Shown piece by piece: positions 1 to 6,526 of a DNA stretch of 6,736 nt. The notes under the pieces were generated by a model. It was not told the origin of the DNA. It saw only the letters and a list, made by a program, of their open reading frames with translations, and did not search any database. The translations under genes were made by a program, and so were the position numbers. Numbering within the stretch: position 1 is the first letter of the stretch; each line of letters begins with the position of its first letter. This stretch comes from Sulfurospirillum arcachonense (GTDB lineage: Bacteria; Campylobacterota; Campylobacteria; Campylobacterales; Sulfurospirillaceae): contig DQTM01000299.1 in the NCBI GenBank assembly GCA_015662785.1, forward strand, positions 1-6,736, written 5' to 3'.

Positions 1-23
1 AAAAATTAATAAGGATTTAAACG

Positions 24-1913
24 ATGTCAAAACATCAATTTCAAACAGAAGTTACACAACTACTAGACCTCATGATACACTCTTTGTACTCAAATAAAGA
101 GATATTTTTAAGAGAACTAATCTCAAATTCATCAGATGCATTAGATAAACTAAACTATCTTACTCTTACAGATGATAATTTTAAAAATCTTGAGTATCAA
201 CCACGCATAGATATAACACTTGATACTAAAGCAAAAACTATTATACTAAGTGACAGTGGAATCGGTATGAACGAAGAAGACTTGGTGGAAAACCTTGGTA
301 CAATTGCAAAAAGTGGTACAAAATCATTTGTTCAAAGCCTAAGTGGGGACCAGAAAAAAGACTCAAATATGATAGGTCAATTTGGTGTTGGTTTTTACTC
401 TGCATTTATGGTGGCAAAAAAAATAGAAGTTACTTCAAAAAAAGCTGGTGAAGAAAAAGCATACACATGGATAAGTGAAGGTGCTGGAGAGTACGAGATA
501 ATCGAAACTGCCAAAGATACTCATGGAACTTCAATAAAACTTTATCTGAAAGATGACGAGACTGAATTTGCTGAGTACTATAGAATCGAATCAATCATCA
601 AAAAATACTCAAACCATATACCTTTTGAAATTTGGATGGATAAAGAAGAGACAATCCCTGCGGTAAAAGATGATGATGGCAAAGAGACAGAGCCTTCAAA
701 AACTGAAATAAATAACACACAAGTTAACAAAGCTTCTGCTCTATGGAGAATGAACAAAAGTGAAATCAAAAAAGACGAATATAAAGACTTTTACAAGCAA
801 ATTTCACATGACAGCACTGACCCAATACTTTGGACTCATACTAAAGCAGAAGGAACTATAGAGTACTCAACGCTCTTCTATATACCTACAACTGCCCCAA
901 TGGATCTTTTCCGTATGGATTATCAACCTGGAGTCAAGCTTTATGTTAAAAGAGTTTTTATCACAGATGATGAAAAAGAGCTACTTCCAATCTACCTTAG
1001 ATTTGTTAAAGGTATCATCGATGCTGAGGACTTACCACTAAACGTAAGCCGTGAGATACTTCAACAAAACCGTATCTTAGAGACTATCAAAAAATCAAGT
1101 GTTAAAAAGATACTTGGTGAGCTTAAAAAACTTCAAACTAAAGATAGAGAAAAATATGTTGAGTTTTATAAAACTTTTGGAAGAGTTCTTAAAGAGGGTC
1201 TTTATGGAGATTTTGAAAACAAAGATGCTCTTTTAAATCTTGTAATGTTCAAATCAAGTAAGCGTGATGGACTTGTAACTCTTAAAGAGTATAAAGAAGC
1301 TATGCAAGACGGGCAAAAATCAATCTACTACATCACTGGTGAAGAAGAAGCAATTTTACGTAATTCTCCACTTATAGAGCAGTTTAAAGCAAAAGATATT
1401 GAAGTTCTTCTTCTTGATGAAGATGTAGATGGTATCGTTATGCCTATGGCAACTGAGTACGATAAAACTCCAATCAAGCCAGTAAATAACTCTGATATTG
1501 ATGAAGAGATAAAAGAAGACAAAGAAGAGACTAAAGAAAATGAAGATAAGTTTCAATCTGTTCTTGAAAAAATGAAAGAAATTTTAAAAAATGATGCTAA
1601 AGATGTTAAAATCTCAAGCCGTCTAAATGATTCTCCATCAGTTCTTATCTACGATAAAAATGACCCTGATTTTCAAATGCAACAAATGATGAAACAGATG
1701 GGACAAGACAATCTTCCAGCTGTAAAACCAATTCTTGAAATCAATCCAAAGCATGAGATTTTTGAAAAACTATTAACTCAAAGTGATGATGAACTTCTTA
1801 ATGATGTTTCATTTTTACTAATGGATCAAGCAAGACTTGCAGAGGGAATGAAGATAGAAGACATAAACGGCTTTGCAAAAAGATTAAATAAGATTATTGC
1901 AAAAGCGCTATAA
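24..1913 (+). CDS. htpG: Molecular chaperone HtpG (bacterial Hsp90)
   Basis: ATP-dependent cytosolic homodimeric chaperone that remodels client proteins with the DnaK system. At 629 aa it is full length for bacterial HtpG. The N-terminal GHKL ATPase domain (about 1-215) shows ELISNSSDALDKL (31-43, with general-base Glu31 and Mg-binding Asn35), DSGIGM (77-82) and the glycine-rich lid QFGVGFYSA (119-127). The middle domain (about 235-490) carries NVSREILQQNR (340-350), whose Arg343 corresponds to the gamma-phosphate-sensing arginine of Hsp90. A highly acidic, lysine-rich linker (about 489-508) leads to the C-terminal dimerisation domain. That domain contains a methionine-rich amphipathic stretch, FQMQQMMKQMG (550-560), matching the flexible client-binding helix of HtpG. 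There is no MEEVD tail, as expected in bacteria. The ATG is supported by AAGGAT at 11-16, 7 bases upstream. The promoter lies outside the window. It converges with the rhodanese gene across a shared hairpin. Identification is very secure. Confidence 0.98.
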   Translation: MSKHQFQTEVTQLLDLMIHSLYSNKEIFLRELISNSSDALDKLNYLTLTDDNFKNLEYQPRIDITLDTKAKTIILSDSGIGMNEEDLVENLGTIAKSGTKSFVQSLSGDQKKDSNMIGQFGVGFYSAFMVAKKIEVTSKKAGEEKAYTWISEGAGEYEIIETAKDTHGTSIKLYLKDDETEFAEYYRIESIIKKYSNHIPFEIWMDKEETIPAVKDDDGKETEPSKTEINNTQVNKASALWRMNKSEIKKDEYKDFYKQISHDSTDPILWTHTKAEGTIEYSTLFYIPTTAPMDLFRMDYQPGVKLYVKRVFITDDEKELLPIYLRFVKGIIDAEDLPLNVSREILQQNRILETIKKSSVKKILGELKKLQTKDREKYVEFYKTFGRVLKEGLYGDFENKDALLNLVMFKSSKRDGLVTLKEYKEAMQDGQKSIYYITGEEEAILRNSPLIEQFKAKDIEVLLLDEDVDGIVMPMATEYDKTPIKPVNNSDIDEEIKEDKEETKENEDKFQSVLEKMKEILKNDAKDVKISSRLNDSPSVLIYDKNDPDFQMQQMMKQMGQDNLPAVKPILEINPKHEIFEKLLTQSDDELLNDVSFLLMDQARLAEGMKIEDINGFAKRLNKIIAKAL

Positions 1914-1952
1914 AAAATTTTACATGTAAGGGGTTATTTTCCCTTACATGTA
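1914..1952. terminator. Bidirectional rho-independent terminator between htpG and the rhodanese gene
   Basis: A perfect 12-bp inverted repeat (arms 1921-1932 and 1941-1952, loop GTTATTTT) lies between two convergent stop codons. On the minus strand the stem is followed by AAATTTTTTATA, a good U-tract, so it fits best as the rhodanese terminator. On the plus strand it is followed by GAGATTATTTTG, a weaker T-rich run that may still serve htpG. Sequence and position support this; it has not been folded computationally. Confidence 0.82.
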
Positions 1953-1956
1953 GAGA

Positions 1957-2349
1957 TTATTTTGTATATGGAACTAGTTTAAAACCCTGTTTTTCTAAGC
2001 TTACAACTCCACCTTTTAAGTTAATGACATCATATCCTTGTTTTCCAAGAAAATCAGAAACTGCTGTAGTTCTGTTTCCAGTACGACAGATAAGAGCAAA
2101 TTCTTCGCCTTTGTTTACATACTTACTAATAGTATCTAAAAACTTTTCTGCATCGTAGTTTCCACGTGCATCAAAAAAAGTTATTGGTATTGAATCTTTA
2201 ATAATTCCAGTTTGAACCCATTCAGGTTCTGTCCTAATATCTATAATTGTAATTCCACTTTGTACTAATTCTGGTGTTGCATTTGCAGTTTTTACTCCAG
2301 CTAACATAAAAGTTGAAATCATAAATAGTCCTAACATTAATTTACTCAT
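1957..2349 (-). CDS. Exported single-domain rhodanese-like protein
   Basis: Small periplasmic protein with one rhodanese domain, likely a sulfurtransferase or sulfur-carrying protein. The physiological acceptor cannot be read from sequence. Using the ATG at 2349 it is 130 aa. Residues 1-24 form a Sec signal peptide: MSK, a hydrophobic stretch (LMLGLFMISTFMLAGV), then a TANA cleavage motif before Thr25. The rhodanese fold begins at ITIIDIRTEPEW (33-44). The active-site loop is CRTGNR (88-93), with catalytic Cys88 and the six-residue loop typical of sulfur-active rhodaneses. The usual domain end, INLKGGVVSLEKQGF, follows (109-123). A GTG start five codons upstream is open but unlikely, because AAAGGA lies inside that extension and is correctly spaced for the ATG at 2349. 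The gene follows the helicase on the same strand after a 60-bp gap and may have its own promoter. Family assignment is secure; the specific role is not known. Confidence 0.92.
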   Translation of the reverse strand: MSKLMLGLFMISTFMLAGVKTANATPELVQSGITIIDIRTEPEWVQTGIIKDSIPITFFDARGNYDAEKFLDTISKYVNKGEEFALICRTGNRTTAVSDFLGKQGYDVINLKGGVVSLEKQGFKLVPYTK

Positions 2350-2354
2350 ATATA

Positions 2355-2360
2355 TCCTTT
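2355..2360 (-). promoter_or_regulatory. Ribosome binding site that sets the rhodanese start
   Basis: AAAGGA on the minus strand lies 5 bases before the ATG at 2349. It overlaps the codons that would follow an upstream in-frame GTG (2362-2364), so it favours the shorter protein, whose signal peptide begins MSKLML. Confidence 0.75.
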
Positions 2361-2380
2361 TCACAATGAATTTATTACAA

Positions 2381-2386
2381 ATTTTA
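2381..2386 (-). promoter_or_regulatory. Possible -10 element for the rhodanese gene
   Basis: TAAAAT on the minus strand, within AAGATAAAATTTG, is one mismatch from TATAAT. It would start transcription about 25 bases before the ribosome ATG. No clear -35 is visible, which is usual for sigma-70 promoters in Campylobacterota. The rhodanese could instead be read through from the helicase. Confidence 0.35.
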
Positions 2387-2409
2387 TCTTATTTAACTTT
2401 TTATGACAC

Positions 2410-4440
2410 TTAAGTGATTAATTTAGCTTCTTTTAAAAAGGGTGAGTGTATATACTCTATCTTTTTAATCTTGTCATACTTCGCATATGAAAGTGCTAGT
2501 TTATCTTTTGCTCTAGTGGTTGCTACATAAAAAAGTCTTCTTTCTTCTTCTAGGCTTCCACCTTTACTCATAAGCTTTCTGTTCGGAAATCTTCCGTCCA
2601 TAAGGTCAATCACATAAACTTGAGAAAACTCTAGTCCTTTGCTAGCGTGAACACTTAAAAGATTGACTCCATCACCCTCACTCATCTCACTGCTTCCAAG
2701 TGTTAGAGCATTGAGAAATCTCTCACTTGAGCTATATCCACCAGCTAAATCTTTCAGAAGATGTCCTTTTCTAAATATACGTCCTCTTGATTCTTTTTTG
2801 GCCGTTTCATCTACGCTTCCGTCTTTTCTTGTAGCTCTTTGAGTCGCTAAAAAATCTGCAATCTGACTAAAAATCTCAGAACTCATGATATGATTTACCA
2901 AAGTTTTTGGATGCTTGATGCGAGTTGAGTTTTGCATATATTGGTAAAACTTGTAGATAAACTTCGCCCCATCTACACTAAGTCTAGCATGTTTTAAAAT
3001 CGGATTTGACAAAAATGCTTCATTAAAACCCTCATTGTAAAACCGACTCACACTACCAAACTCATGACAATCATCAAAAAGTCCAAGCTGATAGTTTTTT
3101 GCCCTTCTTTTAAAAGGATTTGCTATATCTTTTGGGTGAAAAAAACCTTGATAAATATCTCCATCTCCAAGTTTAAAAAGTGCTTCAAATAGCTCTTTTG
3201 AAAGAGCTGCACCTACACCTTTTGCATACTCAAAAGTGTGTATAAAAGCCATCATGTCTTTGGAGTTTACAACCACACTTATGAGGTCTATCATGGCTTT
3301 TACTTCACGAGAATCAAAAAAGCTAATTCCCCCTTTTCTCTTACAAGGAATGCCAAGTTCTCTCAAAGTTGCCTCAATGCCATCTGCACTAGAGTTGTTT
3401 CTAAAAATTACAGCAACTTCTTCATGAGGGGTTTTCGCAACTTGTATCAGTGACGATATAGCTTGATACTGTGTAAAAAGTTCATTGTATATAAGAAGTT
3501 TTGGAGATTCACACTCACCTGTTCGAGTAACTTCAAGTTTTTTGTCATAAAGTCTTGGGTTGTGTTCTATGACTCTGTTTGCTAAAGAGAGTATTTTTGA
3601 AGTTGAACGATAGTTTTTGTTTAGTTTAAAGATGTTTGTACCCTTGTATCTATCTCCAAAAGAACCAATTATCTCTATATTTGCTCCATTAAAAGCGTAG
3701 ATACTCTGGTCATAATCTCCTACACAAAAGAGTGATTTTTTGTCAAAGGCATCTATGAGTGAACCTTGAAGTGTATTTGTATCTTGGTACTCGTCTACTA
3801 AAACTTCACTAAACTTTATGGTGTCATCTTTTTTAAGAGCCTCTCTCATCATTATAAGTAAATCATTAAAATCTACATAACCATACTCATGCTTTAGCTC
3901 CTTGAACTCTTCAAATATATCTTCATAGATATCATAATAAACCCCATGTTCACTGCCCTCTTCTTGCAACCACTGCGAAAAACTTAAATCAACTGTAGAA
4001 TTTTGATAGAGTGAAAACATGTCATAAAGATACGATGACTGATACGCACTTATAGGTGAGTCAATGTGGTCAAACCTACGTCTTGCATGTATGGTTTTCA
4101 GAAGCATCTTCAAATCTTTTGGCTGTTTGAGACTTATTTTTTTTCCAAGTTTTTTCAAAAGTCTATAGCTTACGGCGTGAAAAGTTCCTGATTCTATCTT
4201 AGAGACTGTATCTTTATCAAAAAAGTAAGCAACACGCTCCAGCATCTCAGCAGCTGCTTTGTTTGTAAAAGTAAGAAGTAAGATGTGTTCTGGTTTTACG
4301 TTTTGCTCTTTAAGAAGGTATGCAATTCTTGCAACGATGGTTGAAGTTTTTCCAGTTCCAGCGCTCGCTATAATAAGATTTGAACCAGCCTTAGCAGTGG
4401 CTGCTTCTAATTGTTCTTTGTTTAATCTACTTAGTGGCAT
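2410..4440 (-). CDS. UvrD/Rep-family ATP-dependent DNA helicase (superfamily 1A)
   Basis: ATP-driven 3'-5' single-stranded DNA translocase/helicase of the Rep/PcrA/UvrD family, acting in repair or replication restart. All motifs are present in order in 676 aa: Q motif LNKEQLEAA (6-14), Walker A ASAGTGKT (25-32), Ia LLTFTNKAAAEM (55-66), Ib GTFHAVSYRLL (85-95), II VLVDEYQDTN (213-222), III CVGDYDQSIYAFNGA (239-253), IV NYRST (276-280), V SVHASKGLEF (596-605) and VI EERRLFYVATTRAK (632-645). The protein ends shortly after the HSPFLKEA motif. It therefore lacks the extra C-terminal Tudor-like RNA-polymerase-binding domain of UvrD/PcrA and is more Rep-like. A QLGLF segment (451-455) resembles a beta-clamp-binding motif. 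The ATG at 4440 is preceded by AGGA at 4446-4449, 5 bases upstream. It is divergent from the prepilin remnant. The family is certain; which paralog (rep, pcrA or uvrD) is not, so no symbol is given. Confidence 0.96.
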   Translation of the reverse strand: MPLSRLNKEQLEAATAKAGSNLIIASAGTGKTSTIVARIAYLLKEQNVKPEHILLLTFTNKAAAEMLERVAYFFDKDTVSKIESGTFHAVSYRLLKKLGKKISLKQPKDLKMLLKTIHARRRFDHIDSPISAYQSSYLYDMFSLYQNSTVDLSFSQWLQEEGSEHGVYYDIYEDIFEEFKELKHEYGYVDFNDLLIMMREALKKDDTIKFSEVLVDEYQDTNTLQGSLIDAFDKKSLFCVGDYDQSIYAFNGANIEIIGSFGDRYKGTNIFKLNKNYRSTSKILSLANRVIEHNPRLYDKKLEVTRTGECESPKLLIYNELFTQYQAISSLIQVAKTPHEEVAVIFRNNSSADGIEATLRELGIPCKRKGGISFFDSREVKAMIDLISVVVNSKDMMAFIHTFEYAKGVGAALSKELFEALFKLGDGDIYQGFFHPKDIANPFKRRAKNYQLGLFDDCHEFGSVSRFYNEGFNEAFLSNPILKHARLSVDGAKFIYKFYQYMQNSTRIKHPKTLVNHIMSSEIFSQIADFLATQRATRKDGSVDETAKKESRGRIFRKGHLLKDLAGGYSSSERFLNALTLGSSEMSEGDGVNLLSVHASKGLEFSQVYVIDLMDGRFPNRKLMSKGGSLEEERRLFYVATTRAKDKLALSYAKYDKIKKIEYIHSPFLKEAKLIT

Positions 4441-4465
4441 AAATTTCCTATATAAAATTTGTCGA

Positions 4466-4482
4466 ATTATAGTGGAATTATA
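4466..4482 (-). promoter_or_regulatory. Tandem sigma-70 -10 elements for the helicase
   Basis: On the minus strand two exact TATAAT hexamers lie 11 bases apart (4466-4471 and 4477-4482), 26-42 bases before the helicase ATG. Either would give a short 5' leader. No -35 consensus is seen, in keeping with Campylobacterota promoters. The distal hexamer lies within the opposing sigma-54-like element. Confidence 0.5.
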
Positions 4483-4489
4483 TTTGCTT
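4473..4489 (+). promoter_or_regulatory. Sigma-54 (RpoN) promoter candidate for the prepilin remnant
   Basis: The sequence TGGAATTATATTTGCTT has GG at 4474-4475 and GC at 4486-4487 with exactly 10 bases between, the invariant -24/-12 spacing. It also carries the TGGAA and TTGCTT flanks typical of RpoN sites in Campylobacterota. The predicted start near 4499 leaves about 40 bases of leader to the prepilin ATG at 4539. Sigma-54 control of pilin genes is known in other bacteria (for example pilA in Pseudomonas). The match is seen directly; activity is inferred. Confidence 0.6.
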
Positions 4490-4538
4490 TTAGATTAAAT
4501 GTGTTAGTATACACAAAATTAAAATATGGAGAAATATT

Positions 4539-5052
4539 ATGAAAAGAACTGGTTTTACAATGGTGGAGTTATCTTTGTTATTGTTATTATAGGGATACTG
4601 TCGGCAGTTGCTTTGCCTAAGTTAGGGCTAAGATAAATAGAGAACTTTAAGCAATGAACAGTTTTGATGGAGCAATCACAGCAGCTATAGAGTTTCAAAT
4701 AGATGATTTTGGAAATAGAGATGTTAATTGGCATAATGAAGCAATAAATAATGGTAACAATGCATTAATAACTAGAGTTGATCTAACTGAAGCATATTCA
4801 GAAATAAATAAAGACAAAAAAGTATTAAGCAAAATTGGTAAAAAAATTGATACTTTTGTAATACAAGGAGCAGTTTCTACAAATGGAACAGATATAGTTG
4901 CATATTATACTGCTAATAGTAATCCCTCTAATGATATTTTATTTTTAACAGTTCCAGTTAAAACAACCGCCCAAACTATCTACTGCATTAAAAGTTGCAT
5001 TTCTATCCATAATCGAACATATACAATTTCGAAAAGTACCAGAATAGTCTAA
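4539..5052 (+). pseudogene. Decayed type IV prepilin / type II secretion pseudopilin gene
   Basis: The start is well formed: GGAGAA at 4528-4533, 5 bases before ATG at 4539. The next codons read MKRTGFTMVEL, a class III leader with the prepilin peptidase site G|FTMVE (Glu at mature position 5). The frame then breaks. One base is missing around 4569-4571 (GAGTTATC where GAGTTAATC is expected), so as written translation stops at TAG 4590-4592. In the +2 frame the helix continues as IFVIVIIGILSAVALPKL (4571-4624). A second one-base loss in the G run at 4625-4627 moves the frame again to AKINREL, then a TAA at 4648-4650, then AMNSFDGAITAAIEF (4651 onward). From about 4963 the open frame is only the antisense of the LamG gene, so the true 3' end is missing and the last ~30 codons are not pilin. 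The ATG at 4654 opens 132 codons but lacks the helix and has no independent start signal. Two independent frameshifts plus a nonsense codon argue for real decay. Confidence 0.85.
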
Positions 5053-6525
5053 ACCACTATTTTCTCTTGAGTAAAGAGTTGCTATGTATGTACTACTCAA
5101 TGCTTTATTATAAATTTTAACTTCGTCCATAACTCCTTTAAATACCTTAATTTCACTCTCCCCTGAGTATAAATTACCGATATGAAAATCGGAAGAATAA
5201 TCTGGTATAGAACTACTACTCTCACTATGAACTGAATCTAAAATACCATTTATATATATCTTTGTTCGCTCATTTTGTGGTAATCTACCATCAAATACTA
5301 TAGCGATATGAGTCCACTCATTAACTTTAATTTTTTTAATTGAATGTGTTCTATTATTTTGAGAATCTATATCTACATAGATTGAAGCTTCTGTGCTTGA
5401 TAGGTTATTCCCATTCCAAAAAAATACTCCATAAGCATATTGACTATTACCACTATAAGAATTTCTTTTAGAAAAAATTCCTCTGGCATTTGTTCCATTT
5501 GTTTGCGCAAGTTCGGTTGGGTATATCCACGCTACTGTCGTGAGAGTTTGTGTGTTATCAAATACATCATTGTCGTCTACGCTTATATATTCGTCTACTC
5601 CATTAAACTCTGCTCCCGTACAAACTTTACCTTGTTTTGACACCAACGAATTACCATCTGGACTAATGACTCCTGTTAGATTTAAGTCTGTACTTTCTGC
5701 CACTCTAAAAGAAGAGCCTCCAGAGTTACATAAATCATCTAAGTGATAATCCACAATAGGCTCTATACAAGTTTCCTCTCTCACAGTTCCATCATAATTC
5801 TTACCTGAGACTTCATTGTCATATATATCTTGAACTTCACTATCACTCAGACGTGTGCCATATATCTTAAACTCGTCCATATAACCTTCAAAATCTTGAT
5901 TACTTACAAATCCACCACCTACACTATCTTGTTCTTGTCCTAAAACAAGACCTTCTATATTCAAATTTCCAGTCGTTCCATTTGCGCAACTCGTTGTATT
6001 TCTGTCCACTGTTATACAGTTTTGTCCAGTTGAGCTATCTCTACGCCACACTAAATGGTGCCAAGTGCCATCTGTTACATCAGCTATATTTATTGTTTGA
6101 GTACTACCTTTTATATATGGATGAAATGTTGTTCCACCATTTCTAAAAAACATTATAAGTTCATTTTGTTGAGAGCTATTTGCACCTGAGAGTATAGTTT
6201 GGTCTTGTGAAGCACTACTTTTTATCCAAGTAGAGATAGTAAAATCACCTTCCCCGTCCAAAATAGTAGGTTTCAAATCAATATAGTCACTATTGGAATT
6301 TGCAGTAAAGTCACCTGAACGAACTAAAACTTTTTCATTTTTTGTAGTTTCTAAGTTATATAAAGTAGCATGATTTGAATTGCCACTACTGTCTTTTACT
6401 TCATTTGTAGTTCCATCCCAAATACACTCATCAAACCGATAATCAACTATTACATTAGCATATATTTTACTTGAAATAAAAAACAAATAAAACAGAATAG
6501 AAAGGAATAGTCTACTTTTTTTCAT
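4945..6525 (-). CDS. Secreted protein with two LamG/concanavalin A-like domains, probably 3'-truncated (MshQ-like)
   Basis: 526 aa, exported. Residues 1-23 are a signal peptide: MKKSR, a hydrophobic core, then KIYA before Asn24. Two related modules follow, each a LamG-type jelly roll. Module 1 (about 24-245) has VDYRFDEC, FTISTWIK (95-102), GTWHHLVWRRD (153-163) and FEGYMDEFKIYGTRLS (212-227). Module 2 (about 257-495) has VDYHLDDLC, AEFNGVDEYI, TTVAWIYPTE (329-338), EWTHIAIVFDG (403-413) and FKGVMDEVKIYNKALS (462-477). Both modules end in a YDGT/YSGT-plus-Cys linker (244-253 and 494-501), so they look like a duplication. There are ten cysteines in an exported protein. Such modules bind glycans or act in adhesion. 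LamG proteins of MSHA pilus loci (MshQ) have this build but continue much further, and here the frame stops in FNAVDSLGGCFNWNC, five residues after what looks like the start of a further domain. It starts one base after the upstream epimerase stop with no visible Shine-Dalgarno. The LamG call is secure; truncation and the MshQ link are inference. Listed as a CDS, it could equally be called a pseudogene. Confidence 0.82.
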   Translation of the reverse strand: MKKSRLFLSILFYLFFISSKIYANVIVDYRFDECIWDGTTNEVKDSSGNSNHATLYNLETTKNEKVLVRSGDFTANSNSDYIDLKPTILDGEGDFTISTWIKSSASQDQTILSGANSSQQNELIMFFRNGGTTFHPYIKGSTQTINIADVTDGTWHHLVWRRDSSTGQNCITVDRNTTSCANGTTGNLNIEGLVLGQEQDSVGGGFVSNQDFEGYMDEFKIYGTRLSDSEVQDIYDNEVSGKNYDGTVREETCIEPIVDYHLDDLCNSGGSSFRVAESTDLNLTGVISPDGNSLVSKQGKVCTGAEFNGVDEYISVDDNDVFDNTQTLTTVAWIYPTELAQTNGTNARGIFSKRNSYSGNSQYAYGVFFWNGNNLSSTEASIYVDIDSQNNRTHSIKKIKVNEWTHIAIVFDGRLPQNERTKIYINGILDSVHSESSSSIPDYSSDFHIGNLYSGESEIKVFKGVMDEVKIYNKALSSTYIATLYSRENSGLDYSGTFRNCICSIMDRNATFNAVDSLGGCFNWNC

Positions 6526-6526
6526 T

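Noticed and set aside
578..1556. Minus-strand open frames within htpG (about 63-66 codons)
   Set aside because: They are shadows of htpG with no start signals or recognisable domains.
2350..2364. GTG start at 2362-2364 giving a 135-aa rhodanese
   Set aside because: The ribosome binding site AAAGGA lies inside this extension and is correctly placed for the ATG at 2349, which also gives a cleaner signal peptide.
2407..2416. Perfect 10-bp palindrome CACTTAAGTG at the helicase stop codon
   Set aside because: It has no loop and only a modest A/T tail, so it is a poor terminator hairpin; a single short palindrome in AT-rich DNA is not strong evidence for an operator.
3236..3453. Plus-strand open frames within the helicase gene
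   Set aside because: Antisense shadows of a conserved helicase with no ribosome binding sites or protein features.
4500..4515. Small dyad TGTGT-N6-ACACA near the predicted prepilin start site
   Set aside because: Five-base arms in a single copy could be chance. It could be an operator, but nothing else supports that.
4654..5052. Open frame of 132 codons on the plus strand as an independent gene
   Set aside because: It is the third frame segment of the broken prepilin gene. A stop (TAA 4648-4650) lies just before its ATG, there is no ribosome binding site, and its last ~30 codons are antisense to the LamG gene.
5440..5746. Plus-strand open frames within the LamG gene
   Set aside because: They are antisense to a protein with clear signal peptide and domain structure, and show no independent coding evidence.
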